The notes under the pieces are model-generated. The model was not told the DNA's origin, ran no database searches, and worked only from the letters and a program-made list of their open reading frames with translations. This document shows, piece after piece, positions 42,477-51,791 of a DNA stretch of 64,000 nt. The position numbers were made by a program, and so were the translations under genes. Source of the stretch: Bacteroidales bacterium (GTDB lineage Bacteria; Bacteroidota; Bacteroidia; Bacteroidales; F082); contig JAFXLL010000009.1 in NCBI GenBank assembly GCA_017531225.1, positions 62,001 through 126,000 of the forward strand. Direction: 5' to 3'. The first letter of the stretch is position 1. Every line of letters starts with the position of its first letter.

Positions 42477-45400
42477 ATGAAAACTAAGTACATATTGCTT
42501 GCATTAGCTTTGTTTTTGCTTTCTGCGGCATCATTCTCACAATGTCTTTCCCCAACAAACCTTACCGTCACAAACGTTACGTCCAACTCGGCCACTGTGA
42601 GTTGGAATGGGAATGCTGACAGCTACACCGTGTGGTATGGGACACCGCCATCCACATCACATTATTTGGGTTATGGTGAAATGACACTCCAGGGAGCTTT
42701 GGGTAATGATTCTGAAAGCACTTGGACATGGGGCGTGATGTTCCCCGGCGAATCGGTGCCTGGCAATGTGCTGACAAAAGTGGGATTCTTTAATACCGTC
42801 AATAATATTAATGATATTACCATCCGAGTGTATTCCGGTGGCGACAACGCTCCAGGGACGCTTTTGTTAACCAAGGTGGTAACTGCCATTCCCAACTCCT
42901 ATCAATTGGTGGTCCTTGATGCTCCTCTACACTTGCCTTCTGGAGAGAACCTTTGGATCACTCTTGAGGAAACGGGTATATGGCTGATGAGCATGACCAA
43001 TGCGACTGACCCCAACAGCAGATGGTATTTTGACGGAAATGCATGGACTCAACAAAGTGTTTATCCTGACAAGGGATGGATTATTCATGGCCACGTTGAA
43101 AACCAGGATTATGAAAACATCTCATGGAACCAGGTCGCTACCACTAACCAGTCGATAGAACTCACAGGTCTGACTCCTGAGACAACATACGACGTCAGGG
43201 TGTTTTCACACTGCAATCAAGGTTACGATAGCGAGATGAGTGAGAGTGTCTCCTTCATTACCAGAGCCTTTGCGTGTCCTACCCCAACTAATCTGGCCGT
43301 TGGTGGCATCACCCATAACTCCGCCGATCTGAATTGGAATGGTGAGAGCGATTCTTATAAGGTGTTGTATCGTCCAAGAATATATGCCCAAGGTCCGTTG
43401 GAAGTTTTCCCGACAACGACCATTCCTTCGGGATGGAGTCAAAAATCCGGTCTGTTGGGAGAGGTGTTGCCGGGGCAAAGTTCACTGACAGACGGTTCTG
43501 CATGGGAATTTGGGGAGAACGACAACGTATTTGACAGCCACGCCAAACTTAGTCTCGTTCCAAACGTTCACCACTGGCTCATTTCACCCACTGTTGCCAT
43601 CGCCAATAACAACATTCTCAACTTTGATATAGCCTTGACTGTGTATTCGTACCATGGGCCCTATGACTTGTTTGCCGTGCTTGTCCAAGATGTCGATTCG
43701 GGCCAATGGAGCCTATTGAGGCAATGGAACAACCAGGGCCCGAGTTACGTATTGCAAGACATCAGCCAAACAGGCGAGAATGTTAGTGTTGACCTAAGCG
43801 CCTATGCGGGTAAAAATGTGCGTATCGCCTTTTATGGAGAGAGAAGTGATGATTTTCCTTGGAACGTCCAAATCCATATTGACAATGTTTGTGTTGGCGC
43901 TCCCGTGCCAGAGGGTGAATGGCAGACGGCCGTCAACAATCATCCCGGTACCAGCTATACGCTTACCGGACTTGATCCAGAGACCCCATACGAGGCTAAG
44001 GTGAAGGGCGTTTGCGGAGGTGCCGAAAGTTCGGAGATGAGTGCTGTCAATTTCACCACGTCCTACTGCATCCAAGTACCCACTGATGTAACGGTCTCCG
44101 ACATCGACTATTTCTCCGCTAATCTGGGATGGACGGAGAATAGCACTGCCACGGCATGGCAAATCCAACTTAACGACGAACCTCCGATGGCTGTCATCAC
44201 CAATCCATATACCTTGACCAATCTGAATCCCAACACGGAGTACACCGTTAAAGTGCGTTCTCAACAAGGAGAGTATTTCAGTAACTGGAGCGTTGCTGCC
44301 AATTTCACCACGCTTTTCTATTGCTATCCGCCGACTCAACTTACACTCGTAAAAGGCACCATAGATTCCGCAACCTTGGCCTGGACCGATCTTGGTACCG
44401 CTACCGAATGGCAGCTCTGTATCAATGGTGAAGAGGCTAATTTGGTCACGGTCAACACCAATCAATATGTCATGACCAATTTGGACGCACAAACCCAATA
44501 TACGGTCAAGGTACGTTCCGTTTGCGGTGAAACGTACACTGAATGGAGCAACGAGCTGAGTTTCACCCCGGTTCTCTATTGCAATCCTCCGACGCTTTCT
44601 GTCAGCAACGTCACCACAACCACTGCCGATCTTAGTTGGACAGAGATACCTGGGGCTAATAGTTATTCCATCATCCTGAACACTCCTCCTACTGGCGGAT
44701 CCTACCCGATCATTACGAACTACACGGCTACTCAAGGGACGGCGGGTGTTAACCCAAACGAGGGCTACAATAAACTAGTGGATAACTACGAAACCACCAA
44801 GTGGTGCGCCGTCATGGGTAATGAAGGTGTCTTCGTCGAGTTCCAAAGCGAAACAGCATTCATCCCTTCATCCTATATCCTAACCACTGGCAATGACAAC
44901 GCTACTTGTGTGGGCCGTAATCCCATGGACTGGACCATCAATGCCAAGTTGCACCTTGACGATCCTTGGACGATTATTGATAGTGTCACTGACAACCATG
45001 TGATGCAAAATGTGAACTACACCGACTACGAATTCGAACTCAACAACACCAACGCCTACCGTTACTTCCGTTTCGAGGTGTCTGCTGTCCAAAGCGCCGA
45101 CGCGTTCCAACTGAGTGAGTTAAAGTTCAGGGGACAAGTCATATCCTACAATGTAACGTCCACAAGTTTACAACTTACCAACCTCACCCCCGGAACAGAC
45201 TATTCCGCCAGAGTGTTCGGCAACATCGGAGAAATGTCCACCAATTGGAGCAATGAAGTCAACTTCACCACGTCCTTCGTGGCACCAATCAATCTAACCG
45301 CCACCTCCATGACCTATAGCTCCGTTGTCTTGGCTTGGACTGATAATAACGGCATTCCTGGATGGCAAATCTGTCTCAATGACGACGAAACCAACCTGAT

Positions 45401-48400
45401 TGATGCTTCCACCAATCCCTTTATCCTTACGGGATTGACCCAACAGACGCAATACACCGTTAAAGTGCGAGCCAGTCACGAAGGAAACGTTAGCGATTGG
45501 AGCGAATCCATCAATTTCACCACAAAGAGCTTATATCAGGAACCGACTGATCTTGCCGTCACTGAAATCCATTCAGACCACGTTATCCTGAATTGGACTG
45601 AGAACAGCGACGCTACCGAATGGAGAATCTGCCTCAATGGTGATATGACCAACTTGATTACCGTTGACTCACGTCCGTATACCTTAGATGGCTTGACACC
45701 CGAAAGCGCCTACACTGTCAAGATAAGCGCCTACCATGATGGTTTGTTTAGCGATTGGAGTAATTCAATAAGTTTCACCACGCTGGTCCTCACTCCGAGC
45801 CTTACGGTTAGCAATGTCAACCAAACCAGTGCCAACCTTAACTGGACAAGAACATCCGGGGCGAATTATACCGTGAGATACAATCGAATACCCACCGCTT
45901 TGGAAACGGTCATTTTTACTGGCTACGAAAACGGTTCTTCGAATTGGGCCTATGGTTATATGGGTTCGCAACCGACAAGTTCCATGGTCAATAATACTTC
46001 CCATTCGGGTTCATATAGTTTCCAATTCGTTGCGAACTCTGGAACTAATGCCCAGTTCCAAGTCTCGCCTTCTTTTGAGGATTGTTTTTATTTGGAGTTT
46101 TATTATAAAACCAACAATACCAGTGAAACTTTCCAGATACTCTTCGATATTGGCAACAACAACCAATCCAGTACCGAGGAGATCTCTGTTAATACCAATG
46201 GACAGTGGCAAAAGTTCACCTGCGACATCCCACAAAACATCACAAAACTAAGAATCAAGTACTGCTCCCAATCCCAGAGTGCTTTATGGATTGACGACAT
46301 CGTCATAGCTTCGGACCACTTGACCGTTGAAACCAACACCAATAGCGCACAACTCACTGGCCTCGTTCCGGGAGATACCTATTCCGTCAAGGTACAAACC
46401 AAACACGGAGTACATTACAGTGAGTGGAGTGATGCGGTAGAATTCACCACCTATGATCCGCCAACCAATCTAACGGTAAGCAACCTCGCCGAAACGGTTG
46501 CTACCATTGGTTGGACCGAAAATGGCAACGCCACCCAATGGCAGCTTTGCCTCAACAATGACCAAAACAATCTGATTGCCGTCAACACCAATCCTTTTAC
46601 CTTGGAGGGTTTGACCCAAGAGACGCATTACACCGTCAAGGTACGAGACTGCTATGAAGGGGTTTACAGTGCTTGGAGTGATGCTATCGGTTTCACCACG
46701 CTCGCCTATTGTGCTGCACCGACTGACCTTGCCGTTGACGATATCATGAGACATTCGGCCACCTTGAGTTGGAATGCCAACAGTGATTCCTACAAGGTGT
46801 TCTACAGGACTACGGGAGAATGGATTCTCGCCGCTGAAAATCTCTCCGAAACCACCTTTACCCTTACTGGACTTGATGCCAAGACTCACTATGAAGCTTG
46901 TGTGAAGGGTGTCTGCAATGGCATTGAGAGCAATGCTTCGAACAGCATCGATTTTTATACGCTCCTCGATAACGTCCCGACACTTACGGTTGACGATATC
47001 ACTTGTACAAGCGCTGGGCTCTTCTGGACAGAAACTCCTGGGGCGGATAGCTATACGGTTAGCTTGAACAACTCCATCGAAATCCCTGTTAATTCTGGCT
47101 ATACCGCCGACACCGCCAACCCAGAGGGTTCGAACAATGAGAGGTATACCAATCTTGTGGATAACAACAAGAATTCAAAGTGGTTTGTCAACAAAAACGA
47201 CGGTAACGGCCATTTTGCCGGTTGCTATATTGAGTTCCACAGCCAGCATGTCTTTATTCCTACGGGTTATGTCTTAACTACGGCCAGTGATACTGATAAT
47301 AGTGGTACTCATCCAGGACGCAATCCAAAAAGCTGGGTCATCAAGGCAAAGCTGAATGCGGAAGATGAGTGGACGACTATTGAAAGCGTCACAGACAACT
47401 ATGTGATGCAAAATGAGCCCTTAACCGATTACAATTTCTCGCTCGATAACAATGAGCCCTACCGTTACTTCCGCTTTGAAGTATCGGATGTGCAGAGTGG
47501 GTATAGGTTCCAGCTTGGCGAGATGAGGTTCTTGGGAGACTCGAAAAACAGTGTTTATCTTACCGACCTTGAACCTGCAACAGCTTATTCCGCCAAAGTT
47601 CGTGCTAAGATCGGGGAGATTAACGGCGAATGGAGCGATGAAGTCAACTTCAGCACACTCTACCTGACGCCAACCAACCTAACCGTCACTAATCTCGATT
47701 ATACCTCTGTCACTTTGGACTGGACTGAGAATGGCGGCGCCAACCATTGGCAGCTATGCCTCAACGATGACGAGGACAACCTGATTGACGCCGACTCCAA
47801 TCCGTTTACCATAACGGGGCTAACCCAACATTCTGATTACACTGCCAAAGTACGAGTCAAACAAGGAGAAGGCTACAGTTCCTGGAGCGATATAGTCCGT
47901 TTCGCAACGCTTTTCGATGTCATTTCTCCGACGCTTACTGTGAACAATGTGACATCAACCTCTGCCGACCTCAACTGGACTGAAATAATCGGGGTAGATG
48001 GCTATACCGTCAGCCTCAATGACGCTATTGTTAGTTTCCCCAGTCAGATCATCACAGGCTATACAGCCACCTCAGGTGCGGGAGGGTACAACACAAACGA
48101 GGACTACGCCAACCTGGTGGATAACGATAGGAGTACCAAGTGGTGCCGCAAGATGGAAAATGTCTATATCGAGTTCCATAGCGAATCGAGATTTGTCCCT
48201 ACAGGGTATATCCTTACCACAGGCAGCGACAATGCTACGGCTCATGGCCGCAACCCCAAGGATTGGGTTATCAAAGCCAAGTTGAAGGTTGGCGATCCTT
48301 GGACTACCATCGCCACCGTCACCAACGACCAGGTGCTGCAAGACGTGAACACCACCGACTTTGAGTTTGCCATCGATAATCACTTACCCTACCGTTACTT

Positions 48401-51400
48401 CCGCTTTGAGGTGTCGGCGAACCATGGCAACGATTCTTTCCAGCTCGGTGAGTTCAGGTTTTTGGGATATGTCCCAACCAACAGCCTGCACCTTACCAAC
48501 CTGCTTCCTGAAACCGACTATACCGTCAAAGTGCGCTGTGACCAAGAGGGAATACACTCTGAGTGGAGCAATACGGTCAACTTTAGAACGCTATACCTGC
48601 CACCAACCGAGTTGACGGTTTCCGATATCGACCATTGCTCAGCTACCTTGGGCTGGACCTCAAATAGCAACATCGCCCAATGGCAAATCTGCCTCAATGG
48701 CGATGAAGACCATCTGATCCTAACCAATGCTAATCCATACACCTTGACTGGTCTGGATCAACATACTCATTACACCGTCAAAGTGAGGAACCATCAAGAA
48801 GGAGCTGACGATGCATGGAGCGATGAAATCGGTTTCACCACGCTTTTCAACATCATTGCTCCCACAGTTACGGTCAACAACATTACCCTGACCACTGCTA
48901 TTCTCAATTGGGAGGAAATAATCGGAGCGGATGGCTATACCGTTAGCGTGAACGACTCCATCATCCCCAATCCGATCATTACAGGCTATACGGCTACCAA
49001 AGGTACATCGGGTTACAGCGGGGAGAATTATCCCAATCTGGTGGATAACGACAGGAGTACCAAGTGGTGCGTCGGTCAGTCGAATAATATTTACATCGAG
49101 TTCAATACCACATCTAGCTTTATTCCTACAGGCTATGTACTGACCACAGGCAATGATGCTAATCATAATCCACAGCGCAATCCTAAAGACTGGGTCATCA
49201 AGGCCAAGTTGAACGCTGGTGACGCTTGGACGACCATTGACAGCATTACCAACGACAATGTACTTCAGGCCAAGGATACAACAGATTATGAGTTTGCCAT
49301 CGATAATCATGCAGTTTACCGTTACTTCCGCTTTGAGGTAAAGGCGGTCCAAAATGGAGATTCGTTCCAGCTCGGCGAGCTGAGGTTCAGGGGGAAGACC
49401 CTGGCCAACAGCCTGCATCTCACCAACCTGCTTCCCGAAACCGACTATGCCGTCAAAGTACGCGGTGACTTTGGGGAAACGCATTCCGAATGGAGCAATA
49501 CGGTCAACTTTAGAACACTCTACCTGCCACCAACCAATTTGACGGTTTCTGATATCGGCTATAACTCAGCGACCTTGGGTTGGGCAGCAAATAGCAACAT
49601 CACCCAGTGGCAAATCTGCCTCAACGGCGATGAAGAAAATCTGATTATGGTCAATACAAATCCATACATCTTGACTGGTCTGGATCAACATACGCATTAC
49701 ACCGTCAAAGTGAGGAACCATCAAGAAGGAGCTGACGATGCATGGAGCAATGAAATCGGATTCACCACACTTTTCAACATCATTGCTCCCACAGTTACGG
49801 TCAACAACATTACCCTGACCACTGCTGTTCTCAATTGGGAGGAAATAATCGGAGCGGATGGCTATACCGTTAGCGTGAACGACTCCATCATCCCCGATCC
49901 GATCATTACAAGCTACACAGTCACCGATGGTACGAATGGTTACAGCGACAATGAGGGCTGCGCTAAACTTGTGGATAACGACAGGAGTACCAAGTGGTGC
50001 CGTTGGTCGAACAATATTTATATCGAGTTCAACAGTCAGCATGACTTTATTCCCACAGGTTATGTACTGACCACAGCTGCAGACGCTCAAAAGAATCCAC
50101 AACGCAATCCTAAAGACTGGGTCATCAAGGCCAAGTTGAACGATGGTGACGAATGGACGACCATCGCCACGGTTACCAACGACAATGTACTTCAGGCCAA
50201 GGATACAACAGATTATGAGTTTGCCATCGATAATCATTTACCCTACCGTTACTTCCGCTTTGAGGTGTCAGCAGTCCAAAGCGGTGACAGCTTCCAACTC
50301 GGCGAACTGAGGTTCAGAGGGAAGACACCGACCAATAGCCGGACACTCACCGGACTCCTTCCTGAAACCGAGTATGCCATCAAGGTGCGGGCTGACTTCG
50401 GGGATGCTTTCAGCGTTTGGAGCGAGGAAGTCAGCTTCGTCACGTTCGATGGTATTACCTTCTTTGTCAATGGCAACTGGAATGATCCTGATAAATGGAA
50501 TATTAGTCGGGTTCCCGGTGCTGACGATGACGTGTATATTGTCGCCCAAGCCGTTGTTCCTGCAGGTTATACCGCCCAGGTGAAACAGGCCAATGTAAAT
50601 GACGGTGGTAGTATCACCATCGAGGATAGTGGCCAGTTCATCGCCGAAAATGAAGTCAAGGTGGCAATGCGGAAGAACATCTCGGCTTGGACCACTGATC
50701 CTGTGGGAGGATGGTATTTCATTGTCTCGCCGGTCAATACGGAAGACTCAGATTATAGCGTTACTGGATTAATCTCTGAAATCGAAGGGAAAGATTACGA
50801 CCTCTATCAACTCAATGCCACTGTTTGGGAGAACTATAAGGCAGAGGGTAGTCACTATCAGTTCGCCCTCGAACAAGGACGAGGCTACCTCTATGCCAGC
50901 GAAAACGGCACAGAGATTGAGTTTAACGGCAATACCGTACCATACGATGAAACCTCCATACCGCTGTCTGATGGCTTCAACCTCGTTGGCAATCCATATA
51001 CCTTCAACACCTACGTCAACAGGCCTTATTATAAGTTGAACTCTGACCGTACCGACATTGAATTGGTGAATGATAACTTGGTTATCGCACCTTGTGAGGG
51101 CGTGTTGATTGAAGCCGAGGGAGCGGATGAAGTGATTTTCACAAAGACGAACCAACTGGCTCAGGCTACGAATAACGGCAACCTGAATATCGCTGTGGCG
51201 CATCAGGCCTCCAGTCGCGGTGTTGCAGCCACTTCTGATAAGGCTGTCGTAAGCTTCAACGAAGGCGGTCAACTTGGTAAGTTCTACTTCATGCAACAGG
51301 ATGCCAATATCTACATCCCGCAAGACGGCAAGGACTTCGCCATTGCTTTCAGCAAGAAGCAAGGAGAGATGCCGCTGTGTTTCAAAGCTATGAAGAATGG

Positions 51401-51791
51401 CAAGTACACCATTACGGTCGCTCCTGAAAACGTGAAAGTGGGTTACCTACACCTTATTGATAATCTGACCGGTACCGACGTCGATTTGCTGGCAACGTCG
51501 AGCTATACCTTCGAAGGCAGGACAGACGACTACGTCTCCCGATTCAAACTGGTGTTCATTGCTTATGACAATGCCGATAACGATGACTTTGCCTTTATCA
51601 GTAATGGCGACATCATTATCAATGGCAAAGGCTTGATCCAGGTAGTCGATGTCCTTGGAAGAACGGTGCTCAGTAAGAATCTCTTAAATTCTACCTCTCA
51701 CCTCTCAACTCTCACCTTAAAATCCGGAGTGTACGTGCTTCGCCTCGTTAAAGGCAGAGAAGTGAAGACGCAGAAGATTATTCTCCCATAG
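42477..51791 (+). CDS. Giant T9SS adhesin of Fn3 and discoidin-like modules
   Basis: 3104 residues. A signal peptide (MKTKYILLALALFLLSAASF) is followed by about 17 fibronectin III modules, recognised by starts such as PTNLTVTNL and ends such as YTVKVR. Five of them contain an inserted F5/8-type C (discoidin-like) domain, with NLVDNDRSTKW and YRYFRFEVSA motifs; modules 1, 2 and 8 carry other beta-sandwich inserts. Near residue 2660 a WNDPDKWNISRVPGADDDV domain begins, and the last 70 residues are a T9SS type A sorting domain. It is predicted to be exported to the surface and to bind glycans or proteins. It converges on mfd with a 14-bp overlap. Confidence 0.9.
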   Translation: MKTKYILLALALFLLSAASFSQCLSPTNLTVTNVTSNSATVSWNGNADSYTVWYGTPPSTSHYLGYGEMTLQGALGNDSESTWTWGVMFPGESVPGNVLTKVGFFNTVNNINDITIRVYSGGDNAPGTLLLTKVVTAIPNSYQLVVLDAPLHLPSGENLWITLEETGIWLMSMTNATDPNSRWYFDGNAWTQQSVYPDKGWIIHGHVENQDYENISWNQVATTNQSIELTGLTPETTYDVRVFSHCNQGYDSEMSESVSFITRAFACPTPTNLAVGGITHNSADLNWNGESDSYKVLYRPRIYAQGPLEVFPTTTIPSGWSQKSGLLGEVLPGQSSLTDGSAWEFGENDNVFDSHAKLSLVPNVHHWLISPTVAIANNNILNFDIALTVYSYHGPYDLFAVLVQDVDSGQWSLLRQWNNQGPSYVLQDISQTGENVSVDLSAYAGKNVRIAFYGERSDDFPWNVQIHIDNVCVGAPVPEGEWQTAVNNHPGTSYTLTGLDPETPYEAKVKGVCGGAESSEMSAVNFTTSYCIQVPTDVTVSDIDYFSANLGWTENSTATAWQIQLNDEPPMAVITNPYTLTNLNPNTEYTVKVRSQQGEYFSNWSVAANFTTLFYCYPPTQLTLVKGTIDSATLAWTDLGTATEWQLCINGEEANLVTVNTNQYVMTNLDAQTQYTVKVRSVCGETYTEWSNELSFTPVLYCNPPTLSVSNVTTTTADLSWTEIPGANSYSIILNTPPTGGSYPIITNYTATQGTAGVNPNEGYNKLVDNYETTKWCAVMGNEGVFVEFQSETAFIPSSYILTTGNDNATCVGRNPMDWTINAKLHLDDPWTIIDSVTDNHVMQNVNYTDYEFELNNTNAYRYFRFEVSAVQSADAFQLSELKFRGQVISYNVTSTSLQLTNLTPGTDYSARVFGNIGEMSTNWSNEVNFTTSFVAPINLTATSMTYSSVVLAWTDNNGIPGWQICLNDDETNLIDASTNPFILTGLTQQTQYTVKVRASHEGNVSDWSESINFTTKSLYQEPTDLAVTEIHSDHVILNWTENSDATEWRICLNGDMTNLITVDSRPYTLDGLTPESAYTVKISAYHDGLFSDWSNSISFTTLVLTPSLTVSNVNQTSANLNWTRTSGANYTVRYNRIPTALETVIFTGYENGSSNWAYGYMGSQPTSSMVNNTSHSGSYSFQFVANSGTNAQFQVSPSFEDCFYLEFYYKTNNTSETFQILFDIGNNNQSSTEEISVNTNGQWQKFTCDIPQNITKLRIKYCSQSQSALWIDDIVIASDHLTVETNTNSAQLTGLVPGDTYSVKVQTKHGVHYSEWSDAVEFTTYDPPTNLTVSNLAETVATIGWTENGNATQWQLCLNNDQNNLIAVNTNPFTLEGLTQETHYTVKVRDCYEGVYSAWSDAIGFTTLAYCAAPTDLAVDDIMRHSATLSWNANSDSYKVFYRTTGEWILAAENLSETTFTLTGLDAKTHYEACVKGVCNGIESNASNSIDFYTLLDNVPTLTVDDITCTSAGLFWTETPGADSYTVSLNNSIEIPVNSGYTADTANPEGSNNERYTNLVDNNKNSKWFVNKNDGNGHFAGCYIEFHSQHVFIPTGYVLTTASDTDNSGTHPGRNPKSWVIKAKLNAEDEWTTIESVTDNYVMQNEPLTDYNFSLDNNEPYRYFRFEVSDVQSGYRFQLGEMRFLGDSKNSVYLTDLEPATAYSAKVRAKIGEINGEWSDEVNFSTLYLTPTNLTVTNLDYTSVTLDWTENGGANHWQLCLNDDEDNLIDADSNPFTITGLTQHSDYTAKVRVKQGEGYSSWSDIVRFATLFDVISPTLTVNNVTSTSADLNWTEIIGVDGYTVSLNDAIVSFPSQIITGYTATSGAGGYNTNEDYANLVDNDRSTKWCRKMENVYIEFHSESRFVPTGYILTTGSDNATAHGRNPKDWVIKAKLKVGDPWTTIATVTNDQVLQDVNTTDFEFAIDNHLPYRYFRFEVSANHGNDSFQLGEFRFLGYVPTNSLHLTNLLPETDYTVKVRCDQEGIHSEWSNTVNFRTLYLPPTELTVSDIDHCSATLGWTSNSNIAQWQICLNGDEDHLILTNANPYTLTGLDQHTHYTVKVRNHQEGADDAWSDEIGFTTLFNIIAPTVTVNNITLTTAILNWEEIIGADGYTVSVNDSIIPNPIITGYTATKGTSGYSGENYPNLVDNDRSTKWCVGQSNNIYIEFNTTSSFIPTGYVLTTGNDANHNPQRNPKDWVIKAKLNAGDAWTTIDSITNDNVLQAKDTTDYEFAIDNHAVYRYFRFEVKAVQNGDSFQLGELRFRGKTLANSLHLTNLLPETDYAVKVRGDFGETHSEWSNTVNFRTLYLPPTNLTVSDIGYNSATLGWAANSNITQWQICLNGDEENLIMVNTNPYILTGLDQHTHYTVKVRNHQEGADDAWSNEIGFTTLFNIIAPTVTVNNITLTTAVLNWEEIIGADGYTVSVNDSIIPDPIITSYTVTDGTNGYSDNEGCAKLVDNDRSTKWCRWSNNIYIEFNSQHDFIPTGYVLTTAADAQKNPQRNPKDWVIKAKLNDGDEWTTIATVTNDNVLQAKDTTDYEFAIDNHLPYRYFRFEVSAVQSGDSFQLGELRFRGKTPTNSRTLTGLLPETEYAIKVRADFGDAFSVWSEEVSFVTFDGITFFVNGNWNDPDKWNISRVPGADDDVYIVAQAVVPAGYTAQVKQANVNDGGSITIEDSGQFIAENEVKVAMRKNISAWTTDPVGGWYFIVSPVNTEDSDYSVTGLISEIEGKDYDLYQLNATVWENYKAEGSHYQFALEQGRGYLYASENGTEIEFNGNTVPYDETSIPLSDGFNLVGNPYTFNTYVNRPYYKLNSDRTDIELVNDNLVIAPCEGVLIEAEGADEVIFTKTNQLAQATNNGNLNIAVAHQASSRGVAATSDKAVVSFNEGGQLGKFYFMQQDANIYIPQDGKDFAIAFSKKQGEMPLCFKAMKNGKYTITVAPENVKVGYLHLIDNLTGTDVDLLATSSYTFEGRTDDYVSRFKLVFIAYDNADNDDFAFISNGDIIINGKGLIQVVDVLGRTVLSKNLLNSTSHLSTLTLKSGVYVLRLVKGREVKTQKIILP
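48600..50330 (+). repeat. Tandem 927-bp repeat units within the adhesin gene
   Basis: Two adjacent units with an exact spacing of 927 bp (309 codons), for instance CCATCAAGAAGGAGCTGACG at 48791 and 49718. Each unit codes one plain Fn3 module and one Fn3 module with a discoidin-like insert. A more diverged copy precedes them. Long identical stretches point to recent duplication or gene conversion. Confidence 0.8.

Noticed and set aside
48720-50237. Long minus-strand frames in the adhesin repeats (48720-49484 and 49566-50237)
   Set aside because: They resemble each other only because the underlying DNA is repeated; the plus-strand Fn3 protein explains the sequence.
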